The notes beneath the pieces are model-generated. The model did no database searches. It was not told the DNA's origin and saw nothing but the letters and a program-made list of their open reading frames with translations. Position numbers and translations under genes: made by a program. 64,000 nt of DNA, taken from Chromatiales bacterium (ex Bugula neritina AB1). GTDB taxonomy: Bacteria > Pseudomonadota > Gammaproteobacteria > Granulosicoccales > Granulosicoccaceae. The stretch lies in contig MDLA01000113.1 in assembly GCA_001730015.1 (NCBI GenBank), positions 26,109-90,108 on the forward strand. The letters are read 5' to 3'. This document shows, in pieces, positions 1 to 9,227 of this stretch; within the stretch, counting starts at the first letter, position 1; each line of letters starts with the position of its first letter.

Positions 1-1251
1 AATCATGTCTTCGGTTACTTCGCCGATCGCCTCAATTCCCTGCTTTCTCGATTGAAAAACCGCGGATAGAAACAGACAGAAAAAATAGGCCACGGCCGGT
101 ATAGCCGCCGCTATGATCACTTCCCGATAAGGCACAGCGGTCAGCGCGGCAAGAACAAATGCCGCGACGCCCATCACCGGCGGCATTATCGAACCCCCTG
201 ACGAGGCTGCCGATTCCATACCACCCGCAAAAACTCTGGAAAACCCCCTTTTGATCATCATCGGGATCGTCAACACACCGGTTGACAGAACGTTCACCAC
301 CGGTCCGCCAGAAATCGTACCGAACATCGCCGAAGAAACAATCGCCGCATGTGCCGGGCCGCCACGCAGTTTCCGGGTCCACAGAAAAGCGAGCTTGATC
401 AGCGAGCGTCCTCCGGCAGATGCACCAAACAGCCCGCCGAGCACAATATAGGGAAACACGGTATTCAGAATAATATCCATAAACCGGCCAAGCAGACCCG
501 ATGAGTTATTAATCAGTGCATCGTGCAGGCGAGGTCTGCCATCTGCCAGCAGCCGGGGCTCCCCGCCCAGTTTTGTCATCAGATATTTGTTGATGTCGTC
601 AGGGCCGTGGAAGTACCAAACCAAAACTGTAATCACGGTATAAGCTGCAATGGCAATAGCCACCAGTACCAGCGGCAAACCCCAGACTTTCACGTTATAG
701 GCAAGGAATACCAGAACTGCGAGGCCCATTATCGCAACCAGCCAGCCCTCCGTTGTATTGATACACTGCGGATCTTCTACCGTATCCGGAACGGGCAGCC
801 CGAACGTCTCGGCAAATTCAATCTCTGCCGCAAGACTCCTGGCTATTAGCTCAGCTCGCTCACCAGTAATCTGATCAACCAGACACACCGCTTCAATCTC
901 AACAACGTAAGTCAGTGAGATCGCCATGGCAGCGATAAACAGCGCAATATCCAGCGCGAGCCCCAGACGACGTCGCCATGGCGTACTGTTGGCAAGCTCC
1001 CGCCAGAGCGAGTGCTTAAGCGCGACGATCGTCATCATCACAGCAAATGCTATCGGATAGAAGTATTCGTAGGGATACTTGCGGATCGTGAAGTTTTTAA
1101 AGCCCTGGAATCCGGAAAAAAGTTCGTCGATTCCAGGGATACCAGGCATTGCATTAAGCAATCCCACAATAACCAGCGCCAGAGCCAGCCAGTAAACCAG
1201 TTTTTGACCAACGTCGTCCGGCTCGGCCGGTGTCAGTGATTCATTTGACAT
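1..1251 (-). CDS. TRAP transporter fused permease, 3' end missing
   Basis: Inner-membrane permease of a tripartite ATP-independent periplasmic (TRAP) transporter, with the small (DctQ-like) and large (DctM-like) subunits fused, as is usual for TAXI-type systems. About 417 codons are visible; the frame is still open at base 1, so the C-terminal part lies outside the window. The N-terminus is soluble and followed by several hydrophobic segments. Near the left edge come the family-typical GGPAHAAIVSSAMFGTISG stretch and a SGGSIMPPVMG loop. The start at 1251 is an ATG; another in-frame ATG lies at 1263, and neither has a strong ribosome binding site. It lies downstream of the TAXI binding-protein gene on the same strand with a hairpin between them, so the two probably form one transporter. 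The substrate cannot be read from sequence. Confidence 0.85.
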   Translation of the reverse strand, partial: MSNESLTPAEPDDVGQKLVYWLALALVIVGLLNAMPGIPGIDELFSGFQGFKNFTIRKYPYEYFYPIAFAVMMTIVALKHSLWRELANSTPWRRRLGLALDIALFIAAMAISLTYVVEIEAVCLVDQITGERAELIARSLAAEIEFAETFGLPVPDTVEDPQCINTTEGWLVAIMGLAVLVFLAYNVKVWGLPLVLVAIAIAAYTVITVLVWYFHGPDDINKYLMTKLGGEPRLLADGRPRLHDALINNSSGLLGRFMDIILNTVFPYIVLGGLFGASAGGRSLIKLAFLWTRKLRGGPAHAAIVSSAMFGTISGGPVVNVLSTGVLTIPMMIKRGFSRVFAGGMESAASSGGSIMPPVMGVAAFVLAALTAVPYREVIIAAAIPAVAYFFCLFLSAVFQSRKQGIEAIGEVTEDMI

Positions 1252-1447
1252 TGATGGTCCCATAGCGAGAAAAGCAGCGTCCGCCCGTATACCGGCACAT
1301 AGCAAGCACTGGGGTGCATGAAAATTCTCTTAACACAAGTGGGCGTTTAGTCATTCCAGTTAACGTACGTGTGAACGTTGAAAATCGCAGAGATCTGCAA
1401 GAACGTTAGTTACGGATGGCACCAGCCAACTCATAGGCAGCCCGCCG

Positions 1448-1476
1448 AAACCGGTATCCTACAGAGACACCGGTTT
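1448..1476 (-). repeat. Intercistronic hairpin between TAXI binding-protein and TRAP permease genes
   Basis: Perfect 8-bp inverted repeat AAACCGGT / ACCGGTTT (arms 1448-1455 and 1469-1476) with a 13-nt loop. It sits just after the stop codon of the binding-protein gene and before the permease gene. There is no T-run, so it is not a classical terminator. The position suggests mRNA 3'-end protection of the binding-protein segment or partial attenuation; that role is inferred. Confidence 0.5.
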
Positions 1477-1509
1477 ACAACCGACCGTGTTGACAACGCA
1501 GAGGTATTA

Positions 1510-2562
1510 TTATTCGGGTTTGGCGCAATCTTCGATTTTAAACCCGGCTTCTTCCCACGCGGCGACCGCACCAGCATGGTATTTCAACGGGTTGGGACCA
1601 CACATTCCAGACTTTACGACATCAACAATACCGTAGCCTGCGTGCCGCGCAAAAGGCGCTTTGCTTTTCAGCCGGTCCAGTGTATCTATGTGCGCTTTGG
1701 TCAACGCCTTAGCCAGATCGAAAGACATATTTTTACTGACGATATCACCACCAATGGTCGCAAGCCCACGAAAGGTACCGTCCTCTGTTACCAGAGTTAC
1801 GCCGGCTTCACCCAATGTTGCGTCGGAGGCGGGAAGCGTGAATGGTGCTGAGCCCGGAGCGCGAAGATATTTTTGAAACGGATCTGACTCGAATTTTTCT
1901 TTCGGGACAGACCAGACTGTCATGCTGCCAGACGCCAGCGCCTGCGTGATGCGGCTGTCCGGAAACAGAATGGGCAATACGACCGCATCTGCTGAACCAT
2001 CAGTTATGGTTTTTACCGCCTGCCCCCAGTTGACCTGAACACCCTTGTAGCCATCGCCTTCCTTCAGCCCGGTAGTCAGTTGAATTACCGCGCGCGCATT
2101 GGTAACCGCAGCGCCGCGCGGCGGACCGTTGTAAATGCTTCTTCCTTCGAGATCACTCCACCCTTTTACCCCTTTTGAGTCGTAGGCGTAGAGCGCAAAA
2201 ATACCCAGTGTTACTGGATAAAGTGCACGTAGATTCGACGCAAGTTCAGCGCCTTTTTCCGGCCCTAGCTTCGAATAAGGACCACGTCCCTTTGCCAGCA
2301 GGAAAGGCAGAATATAGGGTGTACCGGCAATATCGGTTTTACCTTCCGCTACGTTTTGTACCGAATTGGTAAGCGTCTGGCCATCGGCCACCTGAATATT
2401 GGCTATCCCTTTTTCGGCAGCAATTTCTGCCAGATGCACCATTGACAGATGGATCGAACCACCGGGCGAAGCGGTTTCGGCAGTCAGGTTTTCAGCGGCT
2501 TGCGCTGAGCTGGCGAGCACTGAAGCCAGTGCGAGTGTCAGCAGCGATTTGATTGGTTTCAC
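1510..2562 (-). CDS. TAXI family TRAP transporter solute-binding protein
   Basis: Periplasmic solute receptor of the TAXI class (TRAP-associated extracytoplasmic immunogenic), which delivers ligand to the fused permease encoded downstream. The protein starts with a cleavable signal peptide (Lys-rich n-region, hydrophobic core, SSAQA-AEN cleavage region). It continues with the family pattern of GGSIHLSMVHLAEI near the mature N-terminus and repeated substrate-cleft motifs such as YNGPPRGAAVTNAR. I chose the GTG start at 2562 because a GAGGGG ribosome binding site lies about 8 nt upstream and it gives a normal signal peptide; the ATG at 2589 would add nine residues. The product is about 350 residues, normal for the family. 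The ligand is unknown. Confidence 0.87.
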   Translation of the reverse strand: MKPIKSLLTLALASVLASSAQAAENLTAETASPGGSIHLSMVHLAEIAAEKGIANIQVADGQTLTNSVQNVAEGKTDIAGTPYILPFLLAKGRGPYSKLGPEKGAELASNLRALYPVTLGIFALYAYDSKGVKGWSDLEGRSIYNGPPRGAAVTNARAVIQLTTGLKEGDGYKGVQVNWGQAVKTITDGSADAVVLPILFPDSRITQALASGSMTVWSVPKEKFESDPFQKYLRAPGSAPFTLPASDATLGEAGVTLVTEDGTFRGLATIGGDIVSKNMSFDLAKALTKAHIDTLDRLKSKAPFARHAGYGIVDVVKSGMCGPNPLKYHAGAVAAWEEAGFKIEDCAKPE

Positions 2563-2765
2563 AAGTTTTCCCCTCGTGGTGATATACAACGGTATCTTCT
2601 CATTTTCTGCCTCGATCTGCCTGCCTTTTCTCAGTTGAGGTCGCCCTTAAGACGAAGAGGCTGCGATGTGAGCGTGTTAGCTACTCCAAGCAGGCAGGAT
2701 ACAAAAAGCCTGGAGCCGGTACAGGTATTTCGCTATGTTTAGGAATCTGCTCGAGAAAAAACCGC

Positions 2766-3368
2766 TTACCACATTCTGGCTTTGGAACTCTCCGGGTAAT
2801 CGGCATCGTAGGCGGTGCCGTCAAAGCCGGCTTTGAATTCTTTGATAAAGTCGCCGGCACTTGGCACCAGCGCGCTTTCGTCGTCAGAGCTCCATAGTGT
2901 TGAGCGCATCAGCGCTTTAGCACACTGAAAGTATATTTCGTCGATACTAATGACGGTGACGGTTTTCGGCTGTTTGCCTTTGCGTTCAAAATGCGCCAGT
3001 GTTTCAGCATCAGCGGTGAGCAAGGCCCTGCCATTGATGCGAACCACATTGTTACAGCCCGGCACCATAAACATTAGAGATATCCTTCCGTCTCTGACTA
3101 TATTGCGCAAGGTATCGATTCTATTGTTACCGCGCCAGTCCGGCAACCAGATCGTTTTTGCATCAGCGATATGCACCACCGGTTCTATATCACCGCGCGG
3201 GCTTGCGTCGGTTCCCTCGGGGCCAACCGTTGAAACAACCACAAACCGCGAAACCTCAATCCACCGGCGGTAGAGCGGGGTTAACTGCGCGGCCACTTTT
3301 TCCAGCGATGTTGGCACCGCTGCATCGTATAGTCTCTCCAGCTCTTCGATGGATTTAATCCAATTCAT
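2766..3368 (-). CDS. Pyridoxamine 5'-phosphate oxidase-like FMN-binding protein
   Basis: A 200-residue soluble protein of the PPOX/split-barrel flavin-binding superfamily. It resembles the MSMEG_1061/DR2398-type subgroup rather than true PdxH. Visible hallmarks are the strand pattern RFVVVSTVGPEGTDASPRGD, then WLPDWRGNNRIDTLRNI, and a late ALMRSTLW segment. Such proteins usually bind FMN, F420 or heme and act as small-molecule reductases or oxidases; the substrate is not known. It lies 24 nt downstream of the LysR gene on the same strand and is probably co-transcribed with it. Confidence 0.8.
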   Translation of the reverse strand: MNWIKSIEELERLYDAAVPTSLEKVAAQLTPLYRRWIEVSRFVVVSTVGPEGTDASPRGDIEPVVHIADAKTIWLPDWRGNNRIDTLRNIVRDGRISLMFMVPGCNNVVRINGRALLTADAETLAHFERKGKQPKTVTVISIDEIYFQCAKALMRSTLWSSDDESALVPSAGDFIKEFKAGFDGTAYDADYPESSKARMW

Positions 3369-3392
3369 ATAAATATTTCCTGCTATGGAAGT

Positions 3393-4277
3393 TTAGCCAT
3401 AAGGCGACCAGTCATGTGACTGGATCAGTTGCATCAGCAAATCGAGCGCCGGTGCTGAGTCCGGTTGATTCACAGTCGCGAACGCTATCTGGCGCGATAA
3501 CGGCGGGTCAGCAATCGGGCGATGGTTCAATGCCGGATGACACAAAGAATACCGGGGAATAACGCTCACCCCCAAACCATCGCCAATCAGGCACTGAATC
3601 CAGTCTTCGCGCTGGCTTCGAAACGCAACGTTAAGGTCCAGCTCGCAATCGGCACACAATCGCAGATAATCACTTCGAAATTCACAGTGCAATCGATCAA
3701 TATAAGGGTACTCGGCAATCGACTGCAATGGCACCGCATCCAGTTGCGTAAACGGATGGTCCTGAGGAAACACTACACAGATAGTTTCCTGGAACAACGG
3801 CAGGTAGTTGAGGTTCTGATTCGGTGTGCCCTGTTTCGAGCAAAACGCACCCTGAATAGCACCTGACAACAGCAGATCGACGATTGAATCCGGTGTCACA
3901 TCATGCAGCACCAGAGACACCATTGGATGCTCCATTTGAAAGCGGTTTATAAGTGAGCCCAGCGCTACCGGACCAATGGTGCACATTAAACCGATATTTA
4001 GTTCGGCAACCTCACCGCTGGTAACGGCTCTTGCGGTAGCACGGACCAATTGGCGGGTACGGTCTATCTGCTGGAAATGATTCCGCAGTGATTTACCAAG
4101 CACGGTTAGTTCAGAATAGCGGCCATCCCGATGCAGCAGCTCACCTCCGAGCTCAGATTCGAGCCGTTTAATGGCTTGTGTCAGCGCCGGCTGCGTCACA
4201 TGACACTGCTCTGCAGCGCGGGTGAAATTCAGTGTTTCAGAAACCGCCAGAAAATACCGGACTTGATTAAAATCCAT
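3393..4277 (-). CDS. LysR family transcriptional regulator
   Basis: A 294-residue LysR-type regulator. The N-terminal winged helix-turn-helix (residues 1-60) has the usual FNQVRYFLAVSETLNFTRAA and VTQPALTQAIKRLE pattern. The rest is a periplasmic-binding-protein-like effector domain, ending in a GLGVSVIPRYSL segment. It precedes the PPOX-like gene and does not face a divergent target at once: 364 bases without a recognisable gene lie upstream, followed by the same-strand flavoprotein operon. Its target could be the PPOX-like gene, itself, or a distant operon; sequence does not decide. Confidence 0.9.
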   Translation of the reverse strand: MDFNQVRYFLAVSETLNFTRAAEQCHVTQPALTQAIKRLESELGGELLHRDGRYSELTVLGKSLRNHFQQIDRTRQLVRATARAVTSGEVAELNIGLMCTIGPVALGSLINRFQMEHPMVSLVLHDVTPDSIVDLLLSGAIQGAFCSKQGTPNQNLNYLPLFQETICVVFPQDHPFTQLDAVPLQSIAEYPYIDRLHCEFRSDYLRLCADCELDLNVAFRSQREDWIQCLIGDGLGVSVIPRYSLCHPALNHRPIADPPLSRQIAFATVNQPDSAPALDLLMQLIQSHDWSPYG

Positions 4278-4641
4278 CGTGTGTTCCTGTGGGAGTAAAT
4301 CGGGTGCCTGACCTGTTACACGTTTTTGTTACAAACAGGACAACAGCGCGCCATGTTTATCCAGTTACCACCCTGGTAATACCGGCAAACAGTATCAGAT
4401 GCCGATATCGCGCACTTTCTCATACGTCGGGCTGGCTTTTCATTGTACTACAGTCGTGGCTGTCGGGTTGCCAGAACCCACAGCCAGAACCCGCAGCCAG
4501 AACCCGCCTATTCTCTAGCGTGTTTATCTTTATAATTCGAGCCGCCAAAAAATACAGGTCTCGATGTTACTAAAATTACCCTGTTGAATTCCGGGTTTTG
4601 ATGATTCCGGGAACGCCTGGAGGCAGCGTACAACCTGAGCG
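4278..4641. other. Intergenic stretch with a short tandem repeat
   Basis: Between the LysR start and the end of the flavoprotein gene. An open frame of about 94 codons at 4289-4573 reads as non-protein-like sequence and I do not call it. The only clear structure is the 13-bp triple repeat at 4471-4509. Confidence 0.6.
4471..4509. repeat. 13-bp tandem repeat, three copies
   Basis: Three adjacent copies of CCAGAACCCGCAG, with one mismatch in the first copy and two at the end of the third. It is non-coding and lies downstream of the flavoprotein operon. No function is evident. Confidence 0.75.
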
Positions 4642-6618
4642 CTACAAACTTTCCGCCAGATCCAGCGCTTCAGCCATTGCCAGCTCTACGGTTCGCGGCG
4701 ATACGCAATCGCCAATCGGGTAAACGGGAAAATTCAATCCGGCGTTGCTGCAATAGCTGGTCAATGCATCGTTAGCGTGGCAGCCACTCCAGTCGACGAG
4801 CAGCTCGATTCCAGTATGCTGCTGCTTCTGCTGACTGAATAGATGGCGCGACACGACTTCACTTCCGTGGCAACTGTCGACCACGGTTTGCGGCGTCAAT
4901 GTTGCGCCGTGACGATAGAACCTTTCATACCAGGCATCGCGATTGGTTGGATCCAGATCGTTTGCAATGGCAATATCTTCTGAGAGTATTTCTACTTCAA
5001 CTCCGCGCTGCAGAAGCCATTCAGCACAGACCAGTCCGGCCTGACCGCGTCCATCACTAATCACCAGCGCTTTTGCTTCTGTGAAGGTTTCCCGGTCAAG
5101 TAACTGCACCGGAGTGTGCAGAGTAAATGTCGGCTCACCGGTATAACGAGGCTGGATTTCTATAGCGCCGGTTGCGATAACTAGTACATCGGCTCGCAGA
5201 CTGGGCAGATCCTCCGGCAGCAGCTTTTTGTTAAATTTTATCGCTACACCCAGGCGCTGCAACTCTGCTTCCCGCCACGTTGAAATACGCCCGAGCTCTG
5301 TCATTGACGACGTACGAGACCAGTAATTCAGTCGACCGCCTATAGAATCTGTTGCTTCAAACACGGTCACACGGTGTCCACGCATTGCGCACAGTCTGGC
5401 CGCCTCCAGTCCGGCAGGCCCGGCTCCTGCTATTGCTATATGTCGAGCAGGCATTGCGGGTTGCAGTACTTTGCCTGGCGTTTCCAATTGCGGATTATGC
5501 ATGCAGCGGATCGCCTTGCCACTATAGCGATTTGCTATACAAATGTTTGCACCTACACAGGGGCGAATCTGCGATTCCTGTCGCTGCATTAATTTACTGA
5601 CAATGGTCGGGTCACATATATGTGCACGGGTCATCCCGACCATATCGGCTTGTCGACGGGCGATGATTCGCTCAGCGTGAGTCGGATCTACAATTCTGCC
5701 CACGGTGAAAACCGGGATATCTACTTCTGCTTTGATCGCTGAAGCGAGATCTACAAACACGCCATGCGCTGTGGGCGTAGGCGCCCAGTGGCGCGAACGA
5801 CCGCTGTGTGAAAAATTGGTATGGGCAATTATGTTGAGGTAATCGACCAGTCCCCGGGTGGCCAGTTCTCTGCAAACCGGAATCATATCCGTGAGTGTCA
5901 GTCCATTTGGTTCATATTCATCACCGGGGAGGCGCACACCTAGAATTTGCGAGTCACTGAGGTGCTTTCGCACTTCAGTGATCACTTCGATCAAAAAGCG
6001 CATGCGGTTATTCACGCTGCCGCCGTACTCATCATCGCGCTGATTAGTCAGTAGTGATAAAAACGCCTGTGGCAGAAAGCCGAATGCCGCGAGTATCTCT
6101 ACACCGTCGAGTCCGCCTTCTTTTACTCTCGCTGCCGCCGCGCCATAGGCTTCAATAACCTCCTTTATTTCTGCAGTTGTCATGGCGTGAGATACGTGGC
6201 CGGTAATAGCGGAACGTACCGCTGATGCCGACCAGGTGCTCATACCGGCTTTATCTATTTTAACTGTGCCACCACTGTGTGCTAACTGCGCAAGTATGCG
6301 CCCGCCTTCGTCATGCACTGCCGTGGAAAGTTCGCGGTAACCGGGGATAATGCTATCGTCCAGGTTCCACAACCCATCCGTTCGAAGGCTTAATAAGCCG
6401 GATTCATGTACAGGTGTGCCACCGGTAATTTGCAGACCTACTCCCTCGCTCGCATAACGCCTGTGATAATCAATATAGCGCTTGCCCGGCTGGTTGTTTA
6501 CAGCCAGGCCGGGTACATGAGCAGACACCAGTACACGATTGCGTAATTCCAGCGCGCCACCCGGATGATTAATTTTCAGCGGTGACAGCAGATGGGGAAA
6601 ATTTGAATCAGTGTTCAT
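4642..6618 (-). CDS. Old Yellow Enzyme-type NADH:flavin oxidoreductase with Fe-S and FAD domains
   Basis: A 658-residue multidomain flavoenzyme of the 2,4-dienoyl-CoA reductase / trimethylamine dehydrogenase / N-methylproline demethylase class. Residues 1-340 form an FMN-binding TIM barrel (QLAHSG about residue 111, RMRFLIEVI about 205). A cysteine cluster follows at C354, C360 and C372. A C-terminal NAD(P)/FAD module begins with GAGPAG at 398-403. In trimethylamine dehydrogenase the cluster reads C-x2-C-x2-C-x12-C; here the second position is Ala357, so only three of four expected Cys ligands are present in this motif. It is the last gene of an apparent three-gene operon, 15 nt after the SDR gene. 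With a methyltransferase in the operon, a demethylase or enoate reductase role is plausible, but the substrate is unknown. Confidence 0.85.
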   Translation of the reverse strand: MNTDSNFPHLLSPLKINHPGGALELRNRVLVSAHVPGLAVNNQPGKRYIDYHRRYASEGVGLQITGGTPVHESGLLSLRTDGLWNLDDSIIPGYRELSTAVHDEGGRILAQLAHSGGTVKIDKAGMSTWSASAVRSAITGHVSHAMTTAEIKEVIEAYGAAAARVKEGGLDGVEILAAFGFLPQAFLSLLTNQRDDEYGGSVNNRMRFLIEVITEVRKHLSDSQILGVRLPGDEYEPNGLTLTDMIPVCRELATRGLVDYLNIIAHTNFSHSGRSRHWAPTPTAHGVFVDLASAIKAEVDIPVFTVGRIVDPTHAERIIARRQADMVGMTRAHICDPTIVSKLMQRQESQIRPCVGANICIANRYSGKAIRCMHNPQLETPGKVLQPAMPARHIAIAGAGPAGLEAARLCAMRGHRVTVFEATDSIGGRLNYWSRTSSMTELGRISTWREAELQRLGVAIKFNKKLLPEDLPSLRADVLVIATGAIEIQPRYTGEPTFTLHTPVQLLDRETFTEAKALVISDGRGQAGLVCAEWLLQRGVEVEILSEDIAIANDLDPTNRDAWYERFYRHGATLTPQTVVDSCHGSEVVSRHLFSQQKQQHTGIELLVDWSGCHANDALTSYCSNAGLNFPVYPIGDCVSPRTVELAMAEALDLAESL

Positions 6619-6633
6619 GCACAGAAAAGCTGT

Positions 6634-7383
6634 TTAATAGGTCGCCCGGCCACCGGAAATATCAAAAGCTGCACCCGTGGTAAACGAATTCTCGGCCGAC
6701 GCCATCCATAACACCATACTGGCGATCTCCTCGACGGTGACAAATCGCGCGCGAGGAATTTTCGAGAGCATAAAATCTATATGCTCCTGGCTCATCTGTT
6801 CGAAAATTCGTGTTCTGGCAGCAGCCGGTGTAATGCAATTAACGGCAATATCATGTGCCGATAGTTCTTTTCCCAATGATTTTGTCAGCGCAATTACCGC
6901 AGCCTTGGAGGCAGAATAAGCAGAGGCGTTCGGATTGCCCTCTTTACCGGCAACCGACGCCACATTAACGATCCGACCATAGCCCCGTTCTGTCATGCCA
7001 GGCACTACTGTTCTACAACAGTGAAATGTCCCATCAAGGTTGACGGCCATCACCTTGCGCCATTCATCCACCGGATAATCTGATACCGGCCCGTTGGGCC
7101 CGGCAATGCCGGCACTGTTTACCAGCACATCTACCCTGCCACAAACACGTTCCGATTCAGCCAGCGCTGCTTCGACCGATTCAACCCGCGTGACATCAGT
7201 TTCAACCAGAGTGACTTGCTCCCCTGGGAGTTTTTTAATTCTATCTTCCACGGAGTTCAAATCCATATCCCAAACTATAACTCTGCCGCCTGATTGCACT
7301 AATCGCTCGACTACAGCAGCCCCGATACCATTGCAACCTCCGGTGACCACGGCAACGCGATCGGTGAAATCATAACTATTCAT
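6634..7383 (-). CDS. SDR family NAD(P)-dependent oxidoreductase
   Basis: Classical short-chain dehydrogenase/reductase of about 249 residues. It has the nucleotide-binding VAVVTGGCNGIGA loop at the N-terminus, the LVNSAGIAG motif, the catalytic YSASK with a preceding Ser, and a C-terminal FDISGGRATY. I start it at the ATG at 7383 because AAGGA lies 6 nt upstream; a longer in-frame start at 7416 would add 11 residues and overlap the upstream gene. It is the middle gene of the operon with the SAM methyltransferase (29 nt upstream) and the Fe-S flavoprotein (15 nt downstream). It probably oxidises or reduces a hydroxyl/keto intermediate of that pathway. Confidence 0.88.
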   Translation of the reverse strand: MNSYDFTDRVAVVTGGCNGIGAAVVERLVQSGGRVIVWDMDLNSVEDRIKKLPGEQVTLVETDVTRVESVEAALAESERVCGRVDVLVNSAGIAGPNGPVSDYPVDEWRKVMAVNLDGTFHCCRTVVPGMTERGYGRIVNVASVAGKEGNPNASAYSASKAAVIALTKSLGKELSAHDIAVNCITPAAARTRIFEQMSQEHIDFMLSKIPRARFVTVEEIASMVLWMASAENSFTTGAAFDISGGRATY

Positions 7384-7412
7384 ATTTTTCCTTAACGGTT
7401 TAATAAATTTTA

Positions 7413-8246
7413 TCAAATGGCTGTTGAGATAATTCGCGCCCCACCCAGGTCGGAGCAGGTAATTCGTTCAACAAAAAACTCGTAATTTGAAATATAGGTA
7501 TCGTGTCTAAGCTGGCCGAACTTCTCTACTGTCTCTTTTTCAAGTGATCGAAACATCTCCAGGCGCTCAACCAGTATTTTTTTCCACAGCGCAGACAAAT
7601 CAGTCACTCCCTCAACGCGGAATCCCGCCGCTTCAAGCAAGCGGGTATATTCGTCAGCAGATACAATTCTGCCGGCTGCAAAGGTACTGGCGAATCGTTC
7701 ACGATGGGATTCGCTCAGACTATCGCCGGCTATCCAATCGGTAAATCCGAATTTACTGCCCGGCTCTAAGACCCGGTGAATCTGAGCGAGCAGAGATTCA
7801 CGATCTTCTATATGTAGAAACGCCTCCTGACTCATGGCGCAATTAAACGAATTGTCGGCCACTGGCAGTGCACAGATATCGGCACAGGAGAACGACACCA
7901 GGTGGTCGAGCTTCACCCGGGCAGTCAATTCATTTGCACCGTCAACGCGCGAGGCGTTTAAATCTACCCCGTGTACCTGACAACCGGTTTTTGTTGCCAG
8001 ATAGCGAGCGGGTCCACCCATGCCGGAACACAGATCAATAACCAGTGAACGCGAATTTATTTCAAGCGCCTGCAGCAGAGCATCAACGGCATCCAGACCA
8101 CCATAGTGATCCTGATCCCAGCGCCATAAATCCTCAGCTTTGAGAGAATCTAACGCCAGACCACTGTCTTTGGCGCGTGACAGTATTTCCGATAAATTGA
8201 TTGGATGCTCATCGTAAAACGTGACAATATCAATGGAAGATTGCAT
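7413..8246 (-). CDS. Class I SAM-dependent methyltransferase
   Basis: A 277-residue Rossmann-fold methyltransferase. Motif I is DLCSGMGG at 71-78, an acidic HGVDLNASR follows as motif II, and SFSCADICALPVADNSFNCAMSQEAFLHI matches the UbiE/sarcosine-dimethylglycine methyltransferase style of motif, here in one continuous run around residues 118-146. It is the first gene of the 8246-4642 operon. It faces the kynurenine genes divergently across a 129-bp spacer, so the two operons may share a control region. The acceptor (amine, small acid or quinone-like) cannot be told from sequence. Confidence 0.85.
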   Translation of the reverse strand: MQSSIDIVTFYDEHPINLSEILSRAKDSGLALDSLKAEDLWRWDQDHYGGLDAVDALLQALEINSRSLVIDLCSGMGGPARYLATKTGCQVHGVDLNASRVDGANELTARVKLDHLVSFSCADICALPVADNSFNCAMSQEAFLHIEDRESLLAQIHRVLEPGSKFGFTDWIAGDSLSESHRERFASTFAAGRIVSADEYTRLLEAAGFRVEGVTDLSALWKKILVERLEMFRSLEKETVEKFGQLRHDTYISNYEFFVERITCSDLGGARIISTAI

Positions 8247-8319
8247 AGCGAGAGAATCCGGTCAGGCGGGCTGCGTGAATTCAATTGTATCAAGAAAATT
8301 CCAGCGTGGACTACCATCG

Positions 8320-8348
8320 TTGACTATTAGCAGAATGCAAAATAACAC
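8320..8348 (+). promoter_or_regulatory. Possible sigma-70 promoter for the kynurenine genes
   Basis: TTGACT at 8320-8325 and TAACAC at 8343-8348 with 17-bp spacing, ending 27 nt before the formamidase start. The -35 is good (5/6) but the -10 is poor (3/6), so this is tentative. Confidence 0.3.
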
Positions 8349-8375
8349 CATCGACAACCGTTACGTCAATATCCC

Positions 8376-9227
8376 ATGACTATTGACTGGAGACACCTGA
8401 CTAAAGCACAGCTCGATTTTGAGCTCTCGCCCAGCCGCAGCGCGAAGGATTTCATGTCTGTGCTGAAGCGCCATGAATTCCAGACTGCGCAGGTACTTGC
8501 CGATCGCCGTCTGAACACCAAACGCAACCTGCAGTACGGCCCGGCACCAGCACAACGGCTCGACCTTATCCTGCCCGATACAGACTCGCTTCGTCCCTGC
8601 GTCCTGATGATACATGGCGGTTTCTGGCAGGAAGGCGATAAAGCAGTTGCGGGCTTTGCCAGCCGCGCTCTAGCCGACGCCGGTGTGGGAAGCGCACTGG
8701 CTGGATATACACTGGCACCGCATAAAGGGTTATCGGGAATTGCCGAAGAAATTGCCGCCTGCGTTGACTACCTCAGCAACAACGCTGCCGCGCTGGGGCT
8801 CGATCAGAACAAGTTGATTATTGCGGGGCATTCTGCTGGTGCTTACCTCGCTGCAAATCTGTTAGCAAAAACAACAGCACTGGCAGACAAAATAGCCGGA
8901 GCCATGCTTATATCCGGTGTGTACGATCTCGCACCCATTGCTGCATCCTACGTGAACGAAGTGTTCGGTATGACGGCAACAGAAGCAAAGACTCTGTCGC
9001 TACATCAGCGTAGCCCTCGCACAGATGCACCAGTGCATATTCTTGTCGGTGCAGACGAACCCGCAGCTTTCATTGTGCAGTCAGAGTGCCTCTATTCCGG
9101 CTGGTCAAAATATCTGAGCAATATACGCTTTGAAAAATGCACCGGCCGGGATCATTTTGATATCCTCGACGAATTAACCGATCCAAAATCACCAAGCCAT
9201 AAACGCTTACTGGAAATGACTCTGTGA
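8376..9227 (+). CDS. Alpha/beta hydrolase, probable N-formylkynurenine formamidase (AFMID type)
   Basis: A 283-residue alpha/beta hydrolase. It has the HGGFW oxyanion motif at residues 80-84, nucleophile elbow GHSAGAY with Ser153, and a C-terminal GRDHFD carrying the catalytic His. HGGxW plus GxSxG is the signature of the eukaryotic-type arylformamidases, unrelated to the metal-dependent bacterial KynB. Its stop codon overlaps the kynureninase start by 4 nt (GTGA), which implies translational coupling. Hydrolysis of N-formylkynurenine to kynurenine is therefore the likely reaction. The ATG at 8376 has no clear ribosome binding site. Tryptophan 2,3-dioxygenase, the preceding step, is not in the window. 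Confidence 0.85.
   Translation: MTIDWRHLTKAQLDFELSPSRSAKDFMSVLKRHEFQTAQVLADRRLNTKRNLQYGPAPAQRLDLILPDTDSLRPCVLMIHGGFWQEGDKAVAGFASRALADAGVGSALAGYTLAPHKGLSGIAEEIAACVDYLSNNAAALGLDQNKLIIAGHSAGAYLAANLLAKTTALADKIAGAMLISGVYDLAPIAASYVNEVFGMTATEAKTLSLHQRSPRTDAPVHILVGADEPAAFIVQSECLYSGWSKYLSNIRFEKCTGRDHFDILDELTDPKSPSHKRLLEMTL

Noticed and set aside
1378..1851. 157-codon plus-strand frame over the TAXI gene
   Set aside because: It is antisense to a clear binding-protein gene and has no family features.
4289..4573. 94-codon plus-strand frame between LysR and flavoprotein genes
   Set aside because: Biased composition without domain or hydrophobic pattern, and it runs through the tandem repeat.
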